In this document: piece after piece, positions 40,101 through 50,975 of the stretch
Layout of the letters: each line of letters opens with the position of its first letter
Numbering within the stretch: position 1 is the stretch's first letter
Assembly: GCA_963070105.1 (NCBI GenBank)
Contig: OY718808.1
Span: 9,219,398 to 9,283,397, forward strand
Direction of reading: 5' to 3'
DNA from: Litomosoides sigmodontis
Taxonomy: Eukaryota > Nematoda > Chromadorea > Rhabditida > Onchocercidae
DNA: 64,000 nt
Made by a program: the position numbers and the translations under genes
Notes under the pieces: generated by a model
What the model saw: only the letters and a program-made list of their open reading frames with translations
Database searches by the model: none
Told to the model about the DNA's origin: nothing

Positions 40101-43100
40101 CTGGCTGTGGCGGTAATGGAAATAATTTCGGAAGTTCTTTGGAGTGTCGCAATAAATGCGCTGCAAATAGTTTGTGTTATAAATTTTGTAATTTTCGCAT
40201 TCCCTAGCAAACGAGTACCTATCAACATCAAACTGACATTTACAATCGTTTCAAAAATGACCAGAAAGCAAGCGGGTACTTATCATTTGGTACAGATCAC
40301 CTGCATAGTGACCTTTAGCAAGTTTCGCTGAATTGTCGGATTACTCGTTCATTTTCACATTAGTACATTGTGTCTTTCAAATTTTAGAGCCAACTCTTTC
40401 AACGGATATCTGCCAGCATCCAATTGAGGTAGGCGAGTGCTCGGGTGTCTTCCCGCGATTTGCATATGATCTGATAGCTAATGAGTGCCGACAATTTACA
40501 TATGGCGGTTGCGGTGGTAATGGCAATAATTTCGGGTCTATAGCTGAATGCAAGGAAACGTGTGTTCGAGGTTAGGCAACTTCACTTACTCACGCGTATG
40601 GCGGCAGTTCGACCAACTCTATCAGTTGCTTTTTTCATTGCCTATAACTTTACGTTCTTCCTTCCAGAACAACGGAATGTATCAGTGCAATGTCCCGTGG
40701 TGGACATATCTTTGTGTGTAGAGCCGTGTGCTCTGTTCGTGAACCGCCGTGGCTGTCGTGAGTGCACATGTCCGGTGGCGCACACCACAACCTACAACCA
40801 AACCAAAAATGGTCTGGCTGAATCATCCACCTCTTCTCCAGCAATGTCCTTCACATCATCCGCGGATGAGTCTAGAATTCTCGAGACCGAACAGTTTCCA
40901 CGTATGTTTCTCCTGTTCCTTATTCAACACGAACTTTTTAGCATACAGTTGCAGAAAATATAACGAACGGAGTAATAACCGTTAATGATTAAAACTGTAT
41001 TTCCTGACTGAAATTACTTCAATAAAAGTCTCAGGAAGCCGAGCGGAAAAGAAACTTCAACTAACGCCTCATCCGCCGAAGATCTCTCAAATAAATGCCG
41101 TAACTGCTGAGTTGGGTGAAAAATGTTCACAGCCTATGGTATGTTATTATATTAAAAAATTTTTGTAGTTCTGCAGATAGAGATGGTAAGGTAGAAGAAG
41201 TTCTGATGAAAATTAATCTGTAGGCAGAAGAAAGCTAGAGAATGAATGCGCGAGCTGTCCTACAATGCGTCATGCTTTTCCGCTCAGAATATTACCGTAA
41301 TAATGCTTATCTCAGTTGATGGGAATTGTAGGACGCAGGGCCGTGCGAAAATTTCATCAAACGTTGGTTTTTCGACGTCAGCACTGGCCAGTGCAAATCG
41401 TTTGAATACGGCGGCTGTGCCGGCAATCGGAATCATTTCTTCTCAAAGAACGAATGTGAGATACACTGCGCCCGGTTCTTCAGTAAGCTCCTCTCTTCCA
41501 ACATTAGCTAGGAAAATTCTTCAATGATGCATCACAAGGCTTCCTTCCAGTAAGTCCCTCTACTTGCACCAAACGTTGAACGAGCGCAAGAGAATGATTG
41601 ATCCGTTGCTGCAGCATCACTTGAAATGGGCTCACCACTTCCGTGATGCTCGTTGCTTCCGCCAAATTACTGAGTTAGGCTAGGCTTCTTCTTGTCGTTG
41701 GGATCTGTGCACGTAGAGTAGAGGTAGGTAGATGAACGATCTTTCACCCAACGCAAAAATCAACAATAAGTTTTAGCATCTGTTTAGATGAACGCACAGT
41801 AGCCTCTCACAATGTTTCTGTCTCACATGCACAGCACAGCACTGCCACGTGGTCGCGGTCAGCCGACATGCTAAGTGAGCTTGAACACGCAGATATCACG
41901 GCTAACCAAGAAAGCACTGCACATCATTTTGCCTCACCTGATGCACCATCAGTTACTATTAACCATCGGAATAAAACGAAAGCAAATTCCTCAAAGAACG
42001 TAGCTGAATGTGATCCGGAAAACGAAGGACATGTGGAAAGTGTGACCTCTGCTGAACCACTGTCCGTACAACATCATAACAGTACAGCAATGAAGAATGC
42101 TGTACCGTCGGGACGCAAGGTGGATATTTTGGTGCCATCTAGCAACGTGCAACAACAAACTATCGCCGAAGATGATAATCAGTTTTCGATGGAAGTCACT
42201 AAACAGGAGGACGTAAATAGCCACCAAATCGATGACAAATCAAACCTTAACAATGCTCAAAATAATGCTTCTTTGATGATGACCGGTATTGTACCAGAAT
42301 CCGAAACTGCACCGGATCAGGAAATCAAAGTGGACAGTGAAATGAAATCTGCCTATAGCGACACTTCGACACCGGCGAGTTTTTCTGAATGGGAGGAAGG
42401 GAATTTAACCCTTCCACAGAAGCAATCCGAAATGCTTGAAAACATTGACGTCTCGCAAATTCACCAACAAAATGATTTATCGGAAGAAAAGAGTCAGATC
42501 GCAGACTTTACTGCAACACAGAATTCGAAGACGTCAAACAATGCGCAGATAACAAGTTTGCCTCAAATCGCAGAATCACAAATGGCACGAAAAACGATGA
42601 ATAGTGATGAAAATGAGCCTGAAAAAGGAATGGAAAATTGGACGGCTAATAAAGCACTAATGAACAACAGCGCCTTCGACAACTTCCTTGCTAACGACTA
42701 CGAAATTTCTGTTGATCGAAATGAAGGAAGGCCACTTTCGAATGAAATGACGTCATCGATGAATTCGTTTTCCCCACAATTTGAAGCTAACAATGAGATT
42801 CAGACGCAACTCAACAAGGCAAATGACTCTTCAAAGGGAAACAAACAGACCGCAAACATTTCCATCCGTGAGAAAGCTGACTCTCAATTTGCTGCAAGCA
42901 GCACTCAATTCCCCCACAAAGATGCAATCGCCGTCGCTAAAGATGTGGAACTGACGCAACGCAACCACGATTCCACATTACGACATCGCATGCGTATCAT
43001 TAATCGCGGTTCTGTGTTGGAGCCATCGGCGTCCTCAGATTCACTGTCACCCCCGTCGGCTTCAGCGCTACCGACTTCATCCTCAACACTATCATCGTCA

Positions 43101-46100
43101 ACTTCATCGTCGCTCATTCCTTCCGACACTAAACTGTCTCACAGTAGGACATCTGATAAGAATGGAAGTTTGAACGGTAAGCTGATCGCATTTCAGATGA
43201 TCAACCCAAAAAAGCACATTTTCGACTAAAAGTGTAATTGTAAGTGATTCATTGCGACACTAATTAATAGTGCATGCCTTTATTTTGCTAATTAATTTCA
43301 CCAATAAATTTATTTCATTTGGAGCTCTTCTAATCATTACTTTAACTTTATACTGAGAAACTCATCCTAAAATATATTTGGCTCGATTTTCATCCACAAA
43401 TAAATCACTCACCTTTGGCGGTATAGATAGAACTTGTGATGGGAAATTGAACAGCCAAGGATGCGTTTACTCAACACTTAACAATTCTCTTAATAAAACA
43501 CCGTTGGAGGAGTCCGTTTTTCGGAACCCTTTCTTCTCTCCTAATTTTCCTGATTCCTGCATCTATTATATTAAGGATATAAACAGAGACATTTTCTCTG
43601 GAGTAATATTCAAATTAAAAGCAAGGATGATGCACGAGTAGGATGTAGCTATCACTGCACGTCATCATTGCATGCACAAAGCACGTTATCATTTCAGGAG
43701 CACGAGGTGTGCATCACAAGCATGCAATTGATGAGCAGTTCATAGCTGCGGATAGTGAGGAATTCTCGCACGGCTCTCTTGCAATGCACACTAACACGCC
43801 TGAGCATACACGTGTGAAATTTCATAGCGAAAAGGAAGTGACGCTATCAGCGGCAGCATTAAATAATTTTGACGTTGTGGCTGACAGCACTAACGATAAT
43901 GCTATTATTACTGACCTTTCACTAACAACACTTCCTAGGGGATTGGGTATGAGTCCTGGGAGGTACGAATTACTGGACAAAATTGATACAACACTACAGC
44001 ATTTTCCATCTCGCAACTCTTTGATGACCACTGTCACTCCTCCTACTCCTACTCCTATAACTGTAGCTTCTGAGGAGCCTGTACAGTCAGCAACAGAGAA
44101 TGCTGCTGCTCCATCGTTGGCTTCTTCGTCGATCACCTCAAATAGTGCTTTTCATGCTACGTCTACTTCAGTTGCGTCGATGACGTCCATCGGTCACATC
44201 GCTCTTTCTTCTAATGGCACTATTCCTGTAAAGAACAATATCATGTCAACTTCTTCTAAGATGATAATAGAATCAACAATCGCTGAGAACAGGTTGGAAA
44301 GGTCACTTGAACGGTCCACACCAACTCAGCCAAAAATTCTCAGTCAACCTATTTCGTCCGACAAGGCATGGCCTCGTGATGTTTTACGATCGATTGCAGA
44401 TTCGCAGGCACTTCCGAAGCAATATCCTCAAGGAGAATTACTAGAAAAAAAATTATCGTTCGGCTCCCATAAACCTGTAGGCACATTTTCTGTAGCAACA
44501 TTTAACAGAACTGTTTACAACAATGCTAATGCATCAAGGACACCACAAATGCCGACAGATAATCCGACGATGCGGTTCAGTTCTCTCTGGAAGTTGTCGC
44601 CGAATGCGAGAGACACAACTGTTGGCAGCGTTGAGCTTCAGCCAAAGAAACCAATAGGACAGTTGGGAAAATCCATGACGGAATCTGAAGAAAATTACTT
44701 CAACGCTGATTCATCAATTTTTATCAATGCTTCCAATTTTTCAAACCAACCTCCTACCGCTTTGCTGTCCAGTTTGATGAAAAGCAGTAGTACGAAAAGC
44801 ATGCCAGCGTTTATTTTAAATAGCACAAAAAGAACGGAAAAGGAAAGAGGTGAGGGACCGGTGGACTTATCATCAATGCATGATTTTGTTAGCATGCCAG
44901 TAACGCCACAAAATGATATCCTGCAGCAGTTTGTAAGCATCATTCAAAGCACATCATCAGAAGCCCCCGCTGCTTCTTCTTCCTCTTCTGCACCACTGAA
45001 TTCTCAGGCGCACAAACATTCTAGGGTAAATATTGTAGGAGCACAGAGCTCGAACTCCTTAATGCACCGCGAACTGCAGCCACCACCCGCGGAAAATCAC
45101 AATGAAATTACAGAACACCACTTGGCAGCTGCACATAATTTAGAGGTCACTACTCGGAATATCTCCTACCGGACAACTGTTAAACAAGGTTCCTTTTTGC
45201 ACCGTTACCTTTCTGACCGACTTGAGGGAAGAGGAAATGCAAGCATGATTGATAAGAATGAAGCTCCTTTAATGGGCTCCAATTTGTAGGTGAAATTGAA
45301 GACCCGGATGGAGATGGGAGTGCGAACGAGGAAGAGGAGATAGATGCGGAATTGCTCCATCAACAAAGCGTTGCCGATTCTCAAGTAACGCAGAAAACAA
45401 CACCTCTTGCAGTAGTAGTACATGGTGTTACCTCACTGCAAAAGTTGCAACTTGAGGCTGATGACACGTGTGTGTTACCTCCAGACGCAGGTACCTGCCG
45501 TGATTACGTACCTCGTTGGTTCTACAACTCGCAAACTGGCAAATGTGAACAGTTCTCATATGGCTCCTGCGGTGGTAATAGCAATAACTTTCTTGACAGA
45601 GAAGCTTGCGAGGGAAAGTGCTCGCGAGGTATGTTGCTTATAGTTAACAACTTCAAAAATTTTATGGCCATAAACGAAGCCATTGCATTTCCACCAGACG
45701 TACCCCTTCTTCTCTTCTCAACGTCTATCGTGTAGGTGTAGAGAAATGGACATTGAAATGAAATGGGATCATCCAAACGATATTACTTTATAGGTGACTT
45801 AATTAAGTCACAGTTACCAGAGCGATGTACCTACAAAAAAGATGAAGGTTATAGCAACGGTTACAACGTCAAATGGTACTTTAACCTACGTAATTTACGG
45901 TGTGAGCAGATGGTATACCAAGGCCAAGGTGGCAATTTGAATCAGTTTGAAACTCTTCTGGAATGCCAAACCTTTTGCACGCGTCAGTATAACCTATGAA
46001 ATTAATGAAAAATATTTTAAATTTCGATTAATTCGCATGATTTAATATATTTCAAAAAAGCAAAAGCATTGCATGCGCATACTTTTCAGGCGACACTTTT

Positions 46101-49100
46101 AGATATTGCAGGAATGTTGAGATTGGCTAGCCTTCGCTTGCTAGCACCTTTGCAGAAATGTATGAAAAGTCGGAAACAATACACCATTTAATTCGTGTCA
46201 TTTACAGAATTACTTCAGCTAATCGGGCTCCTTTCTAGCATTAGGTGGGAAAGCTCCCGAGACGGATGAAATTGCCAAACAAATTGCGCATTCTTTGAAA
46301 GCCACCTCCACTTCCCTTCATCCGTCCGGCACTGCTGCATCTCAGGACGAGGCGAATCACGCACAAGTAGAGTCGATTGCCGGAATATCAGCTAAACATA
46401 TTTCTCAAAGTGCTGCTGAAAGTCATCACCGCAGGTGTGTCACACATTCCATTATTTTTAATACATTTCCATTTCAATGCAATAGTGGGATTGAAGAGGA
46501 ACTGCCAATTTCAGGGTGGTGTCAAATGATGAAGACGAGAAAATGCGACAGATTAGTTCGAAGCAGTTAACCATCTCGTCGCAACTACCTCTACCAACCG
46601 CCGCACCTTTTCAAGTTCCTGAGAACTTGAATACGCCACGAAGTGGAGCAGTTGCTGTGCGTGAGCCATCTCTCGAACCATCGTTGGTTGTCAGTGCTGT
46701 GAATGAAAGCAATGATAAAGTTGTAGGTAAGTATGGGTGTACTGTCTCTCATTTCTTTTTTCTCGAATAGGAAAACTCTCTGAGGAAATCTTTTCAATAT
46801 GCATGTCATCAAAGAACATTATTTTCATTTGATTTAGCTTTCTAATTTGGAAATTTTCTACAATTAAAAATTATTTTTCGTTTCAGAAAAAAAAATTGAT
46901 GGTGTGAAGACTCTCGGAATAGCACGTGAAAACAGCGACAATGACGTTGTCGCCGATCTATCAAATGTTTTTGAAGATATAGGCCATACACCTAGTTGTC
47001 CTAATGGCCTTAAGCCAGCGCAACATGCAGATGGCAGGCCTATGATGTGCTTGCCAGGTAGAAATCAGTGTTCTGATAACTCACTCTGTTACTTCAATGG
47101 AGTTGATTTCTTCTGCTGTCCAAACCCCGAAGACCCGTACGACGAGCACGTGTTTGGAGGTATCAGTTTATTTTAAAAATTTCTTCTCATCCCTTTTTTT
47201 CTTCAAAATTGCTCTAGCCATATGGAAAATGTTTAATCGCTAAAGTATTTATTCAATGAACATTTTAAATTCAACTAATTAAATTGCATTGATAGGTTAC
47301 GGTGGTGAAGAAGTAAAACGTGGATATAAGAACGCTAAAAAGACGCCGACAGGTGGTAATGAATTGATTGTTCGAAAGCTCCGACTAAAACGCCACGCGC
47401 AAGTGTTTGGCACTCGTGCGTCCGAAATAAATACAGCTGCACGGATCGATTGTTAGTTCTAAATGCATTTTACTACATTTACGCTACGTATTTCGTTAAT
47501 CTCTCTCAAAGACAGTTAAGAAGGAAGAGATAACAAGGAGGTTTAAGACTTCAGCAACTAATTCTATTCTATCATAATTTAATTGTTACATATAACTGCA
47601 TTTAATTCAATTTTGTACACCCATCATTTTATCCCAGAAAGGAATGGTGTCATCAGTCAATACAATCAATCTCATCGTTTTCGTAAAATACTGCTTAGCA
47701 GCGTTCTTAATTAGTTGTCCGTTTCAGTGATAAGAGTTTTAAGCTTAATAAAAGGCTAACTTAGGTTTGGCTTATAACAACTATGGAACTGTGGTTTGAA
47801 CAGTTTGCTTCATTGCTTTAACCTTACTGTTTGCAGCCAAAATACAACGCTCACTGACAACAGCATCACTAGCAGCAAACGATAGTGACGCTAATAAGCA
47901 GGAGGATAATATTTGCATGTTAGATGCTACTACGGGTAAATGCAATGAAGCTCATCTTCGATTTTTCTACGATCGTAGAGTGGGCACCTGCCGGTTGTTC
48001 TACTACAGCGGTTGTGGCGGTAATGAGAATAACTTCGTTACGGAGGACGAATGCCGAAGGCGGTGCAAAAACGGTAGTAGCAGAAATTAAATAAAATTTT
48101 CCCCATCTCACAGAAGTAGGAATGAAACAAACCAACATTTAGTAAGAATTAGACGTATAGTCTCTAATAGTTTTATTTCCTCTCGCCTGATTGATACGTG
48201 GAATGTACGCTTGTTAATGTAAATTTAATATGGAAGGAAAGGAAAAATTTCTTTAATTTAGTGTTTTTAATTTAGAAAAAGTACACGTTGATGATGCACT
48301 ACCGGGAAGCTGTCCATTTGGTGAGCCACCATTTGGTGATAACGCACCAGTGATATGCGGTAAAGATGCGCAATCGTTCGAGTGCCCAAAAGGATACTAC
48401 TGTCGTATGGGACCACCTAACGTGTGCTGTCTTGAAAAATCCCTTCCAAGTACCGAACACTTTAACTACGCTTCAAAATTGACCTTTTGCATGTTATTAC
48501 TCCGATGCTTGACGCCCTTTTCCGTAATGCGTGCTCAGAGTCTGTTTAATCACACTTTTTGCAGGTTTGGAAAAAATATTGGTAGCAAAGAAAAATCAAA
48601 AAAATATTCGTTTTTCACCGCATACTGGTTATGTACCGAGTGAGGCTCAGGGAAAAGACGAAGGTAACACCTTGAGGCCCGCTTTCCTATCACAACAATA
48701 GCTGTGTATTTTAAGAGGTGCAGCAGAATCATTATAACGCATTATTTATCATTCTTAGCAGACAACTCACCGTCGTCACTTCTACCGACAAACATTTGTC
48801 CGGATGGTTCGGATGCACTGCTTGATGAATCAACTCAAAAACCACTGAAATGTGGCCTAGGTTACGATGGTCAGTCCTTCTGTCCTGTTGGCTATTACTG
48901 CTCCATTGATTCAGAGAGGAATGGTAAGCGTTCAGTAATTAATGTCTTATGTTATTCAAATAAACATGCATTTACCTGTTCGGAAATGAATGCATTAATC
49001 TGAGGAGATGCTGTTGTCATATGCATTAACTGTTAACTTTTTGTTCTGTTTACAGGGCGGCTGTGTTGCAAGCTCGGAATAATTGGAGTAAATATTCCAC

Positions 49101-50975
49101 CTCCTCCAACAGCTCCACCATTCTTCGGACTTAGACCGTCAAATCCTGGTGAAGTAATCCCACGTGGATCCTTACCATCTGATTACATTCGAGAAGAGCA
49201 CTGTTAGTCTACTGATCAAAACCCATTTTTTTATTACTGTTGAAAGAGAATAGCAATGATAACACGAAGATTGATTATTTAGGAATTTACAAAATTCTCA
49301 AGCTAAAGTTTGGGAATAATTTACGGACTAAAACTAATTCAGTCTTTACGTTAGCTCGAATATGTGGTACACTTTTTAAAATAATGCAACATATTACTTC
49401 AGTGGTGTGAATTACTTAGTTGGTAACAGAAAATTATTGTTTCAGATGAAACTGGAATATCAAATGTGCCTCAGCCTAATGAAAATCATTCACCCTATGT
49501 ACCCTTAGGCATTACGAAATTAACCTCAGATGGTTCATTTTTTTCCTTTTTTAAATTATTTTCTATCCAGTATTTGTGCTCACACTCACATAAGTTGAAG
49601 CATCGTAGCAGTACTTCAGACATTTCAGGTATTCAAGTAAGGTTTTTTTTTTCAGTGAATCGCTTAACTGAATCCAGTACGTTAGAGAAGGAGGCTACGT
49701 ACTCTTCGAGAAATCTTGTTCAACCTTACGTGACTGCAGGTTCTTCTGCGAATCCTGATCAATACAATAAAGAAACAGATTCTTCCGAAAATCATACTCC
49801 ATCTGGTAGTCTTTTATTCTTTTTTGCATTTTTGATTAATTCATGAAAATGCGAACTTAAATTGTAAGATTATGAACATTACATTGCTAAGTTGTGTAGA
49901 TTTCAAAGAAAAAAGTATATTTCACTTTTAAATTTAATGTTGGCTCTTATTACTTATGTCAGAGAAAAATTTCTACATTGTATCAAAGAATTTAATTGGC
50001 TCAGTTGTGAAAGAGTCCTCCAACCTATTACCTCAATAATTTTTATCCATATCTAATTTTTTTACTTCTAAATTCAACTTAGCCATAATACACTCATCGA
50101 CCATTGTAATAAAATTTAAAGAGAAATGACTGTTTATTTTAGACATGGAATTTCAAGATAACAGTTATGGTCGAATGATGCTTAAATCAAAAGATCAAAC
50201 TTTTCAAACACGAGGTTTTTAGAATTGTTTTCTTTTCTTTGGTATTATTTGCAAATAAAAATATCAAATAATTCCATACTGGTTAGTTCATTCCTATAGA
50301 CTTATCCAATACACAGCTTTACTTTTGAACTTGTAAAGCTAGCAATGTTTGTAGCATTTTATAATACAGCGAACAATGTAGCTTTTCCTGAAGGAGAAAC
50401 AAACGAAGTTCAAATTGATGTCGGAGAGATGAAAGATCCATTCGAGTCATTGGAATATGCTCAGAAACCAACTTCTGATCGAAGTATTTGCCTTTTGAAG
50501 CCAAATGAAGGTCATTTCTTCTCATATATTTCAATTTTCCACTGTTAATTCTATTGTAACTTCTGCATTAATGAAATCATTCGTTACTATTAACTTTTTA
50601 TTCAAATTGTAACCTTATACAATCGGGAAAGAATATAAAAGTGCTTCAGGTCGAACTTGTCGGGAAGATGAATCACCACCTCGTACGAATTTACAATATT
50701 TCTACAGCAGTCGTGACAAGCGTTGTAAACTTTACTTCTATAGAGGCTGTGGTGGTAGCCAAAATAGATTCGATACCAAAAGGCATTGTGAACTGACATG
50801 TGCTGTAAGTATCATTTTTATTTTGATTTATTAGAATCTACTCATTTTGCTCTTTTTTCTTCAATTCCAATTATTTCAGAAAATAAAACATTTTACGATC
50901 ACAAAAATTATTCTTCCACGTCTGATTGCATATTTAAAGAAAGTACCTGCATTGTTTTTTCAGTTCCCGAAATAG
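36220..50975 (+). CDS. mlt-11: MLT-11-type secreted multi-Kunitz protein
   Basis: I trace 34 exons with consistent phases from ATG 36220 to TAG 50973-50975, about 2,931 residues. C. elegans MLT-11 is a secreted Kunitz-rich putative protease inhibitor needed for moulting; this gene has the same make-up. Order of modules: signal peptide, Kunitz 1, thyroglobulin type-1, Kunitz 2 with Lustrin-type Cys module 1, Kunitz 3, Ser/Thr-rich linker, Kunitz 4-6, antistasin-like module, Kunitz 7, a roughly 960-residue low-complexity linker (two exons), Kunitz 8, degenerate Kunitz 9, linker, Lustrin 2, Kunitz 10, Lustrin 3 and 4, linker, Kunitz 11 and a 31-residue basic-hydrophobic tail. Most modules sit in symmetric phase 1-1 exons. 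No transmembrane segment is evident other than the signal. The last exon (50880-50975) and the acceptor at 39716 are the least certain. The inhibitor and cuticle roles are inferred from the family. Confidence 0.9.
37289..37480 (+). other. mlt-11: mlt-11 exon 4: thyroglobulin type-1-like module
   Basis: The order CERQRQ ... CTADGSFRTLQC ... CFCVDHNG ... KPKC matches a thyroglobulin type-1 repeat, with CFCV in place of the usual CWCV. Such repeats often inhibit cysteine proteases. The exon start at 37289 (after aatttaag) is fixed by phase. Confidence 0.75.
37627..38281 (+). other. mlt-11: mlt-11 exons 5-6: Kunitz 2 and Lustrin-type module 1
   Basis: Exons 37627-37758 and 38066-38281. Kunitz 2 (CVSPPDSGPC ... 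CEKQC) is split by a phase-1 intron one residue before C4, the same place as Kunitz 1. P1 is Asn. The second exon continues into a Cys-rich module ending in GYLCSIV ... SACCP, typical of nematode Lustrin/EB-like repeats. Confidence 0.85.
38432..38629 (+). other. mlt-11: mlt-11 exon 7: Kunitz 3
   Basis: A complete six-Cys Kunitz module in one phase 1-1 exon (CQLPKDRGPC ... FFGGCEGNANNF ... CERFC). P1 is Asp. The exon must leave at gttagt (38630), because reading on meets TAG within two codons. Confidence 0.9.
38811..39625 (+). other. mlt-11: mlt-11 exons 8-9: Ser/Thr-rich linker
   Basis: Exons 38811-39360 and 39429-39625 encode about 249 hydrophilic residues rich in Ser, Thr, Asn and Glu, with no Cys. 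They are probably disordered and glycosylated. Confidence 0.8.
39717..40570 (+). other. mlt-11: mlt-11 exons 10-12: Kunitz 4, 5 and 6
   Basis: Three consecutive phase 1-1 exons (39717-39917, 39978-40169, 40388-40570), each one Kunitz domain with six Cys and a GC(D/G)GNGNNF core. Modules 5 and 6 are especially alike (FRPFTYTGCGG and RQFTYGGCGG), which suggests recent exon duplication. P1 residues are Thr, Ala and Ser. The acceptor of the first is weak; 39738 is an alternative in the same frame. Confidence 0.88.
40668..40901 (+). other. mlt-11: mlt-11 exon 13: antistasin-like module
   Basis: The spacing CPVVDISLC, CALFVNRRGCRECTC fits an antistasin-like (hirustasin) repeat, another serine-protease-inhibitor fold. 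A Ser/Thr-rich tail follows, within a phase 1-1 exon. Confidence 0.7.
41035..41482 (+). other. mlt-11: mlt-11 exons 14-15: Kunitz 7
   Basis: Exons 41035-41138 and 41332-41482. A phase-0 intron cuts the module four residues after C1 (CSQPM, then DAGPC). The core is YGGCAGNRNHF. P1 is Glu. Confidence 0.88.
41788..45188 (+). other. mlt-11: mlt-11 exons 16-17: giant low-complexity linker
   Basis: Two very long exons, 41788-43176 (1389 nt) and 43698-45188 (1491 nt), encode about 960 residues rich in Ser, Thr, Asn and Gln, with Asn-x-Ser/Thr sites and only a single Cys noticed (about 42010). The second exon must end at 45188 (gttcct) and splice to 45290, because the frame closes at TAG 45287. Confidence 0.82.
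45290..45628 (+). other. mlt-11: mlt-11 exon 18: acidic spacer and Kunitz 8
   Basis: An acidic run (EIEDPDGDG ... EEEEID) is followed by a full six-Cys Kunitz module (CVLPPDAGTCRDY ... YGSCGGNSNNF ... CEGKC). P1 is Arg, so this is one of two modules that look suited to trypsin-like proteases. Confidence 0.9.
45794..45982 (+). other. mlt-11: mlt-11 exon 19: degenerate Kunitz 9
   Basis: Aligns end to end with a Kunitz domain but keeps only C1, C3, C5 and C6. The positions equal to BPTI C14 and C38 are Ser (GYSNG) and Gln (YQGQGGN). The exon is intact and phase 1-1. Confidence 0.85.
46245..47451 (+). other. mlt-11: mlt-11 exons 20-23: linker and Lustrin-type module 2
   Basis: Exons 46245-46434 and 46515-46726 are linker. 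Exon 46887-47159 carries a Lustrin-type Cys module (CPNGLKPAQHADGRP ... CYFNGVDFFCCP). Exon 47296-47451 is a basic linker with a furin-like RLKRH site and leaves at gttagt just before an in-frame TAG. Confidence 0.82.
47837..48073 (+). other. mlt-11: mlt-11 exon 24: Kunitz 10
   Basis: Complete six-Cys module (CMLDATTGKC ... YSGCGGNENNF ... CRRRC) in a phase 1-1 exon. P1 is Asn. Confidence 0.9.
48276..49202 (+). other. mlt-11: mlt-11 exons 25-28: Lustrin-type modules 3 and 4
   Basis: Exons 48276-48449, 48565-48663, 48759-48923 and 49056-49202. Module 3 ends CPKGYYCRMGPPNVCC; module 4 ends CPVGYYCSIDSERNG, then RLCC after an intron, followed by a Pro-rich stretch. The acceptor at 48757-48761 is a tandem tagcag, so isoforms may differ by one residue. 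Confidence 0.83.
49446..50975 (+). other. mlt-11: mlt-11 exons 29-34: linker, Kunitz 11 and C-terminus
   Basis: Linker exons 49446-49532, 49656-49805 and 50143-50214 lead to Kunitz 11, split between 50370-50510 and 50650-50804 (CLLKPNEGRTC ... YRGCGGSQNRF ... CELTC), with P1 Arg. The last exon, 50880-50975, adds a 31-residue basic and hydrophobic tail; its call rests only on an acceptor (tatttcag), phase and a stop. Confidence 0.75.

Noticed and set aside
43822..44136. Minus-strand open frame inside the mlt-11 linker exon
   Set aside because: It is the shadow of the long plus-strand coding exon; the codon bias and splice phase support only the plus strand.
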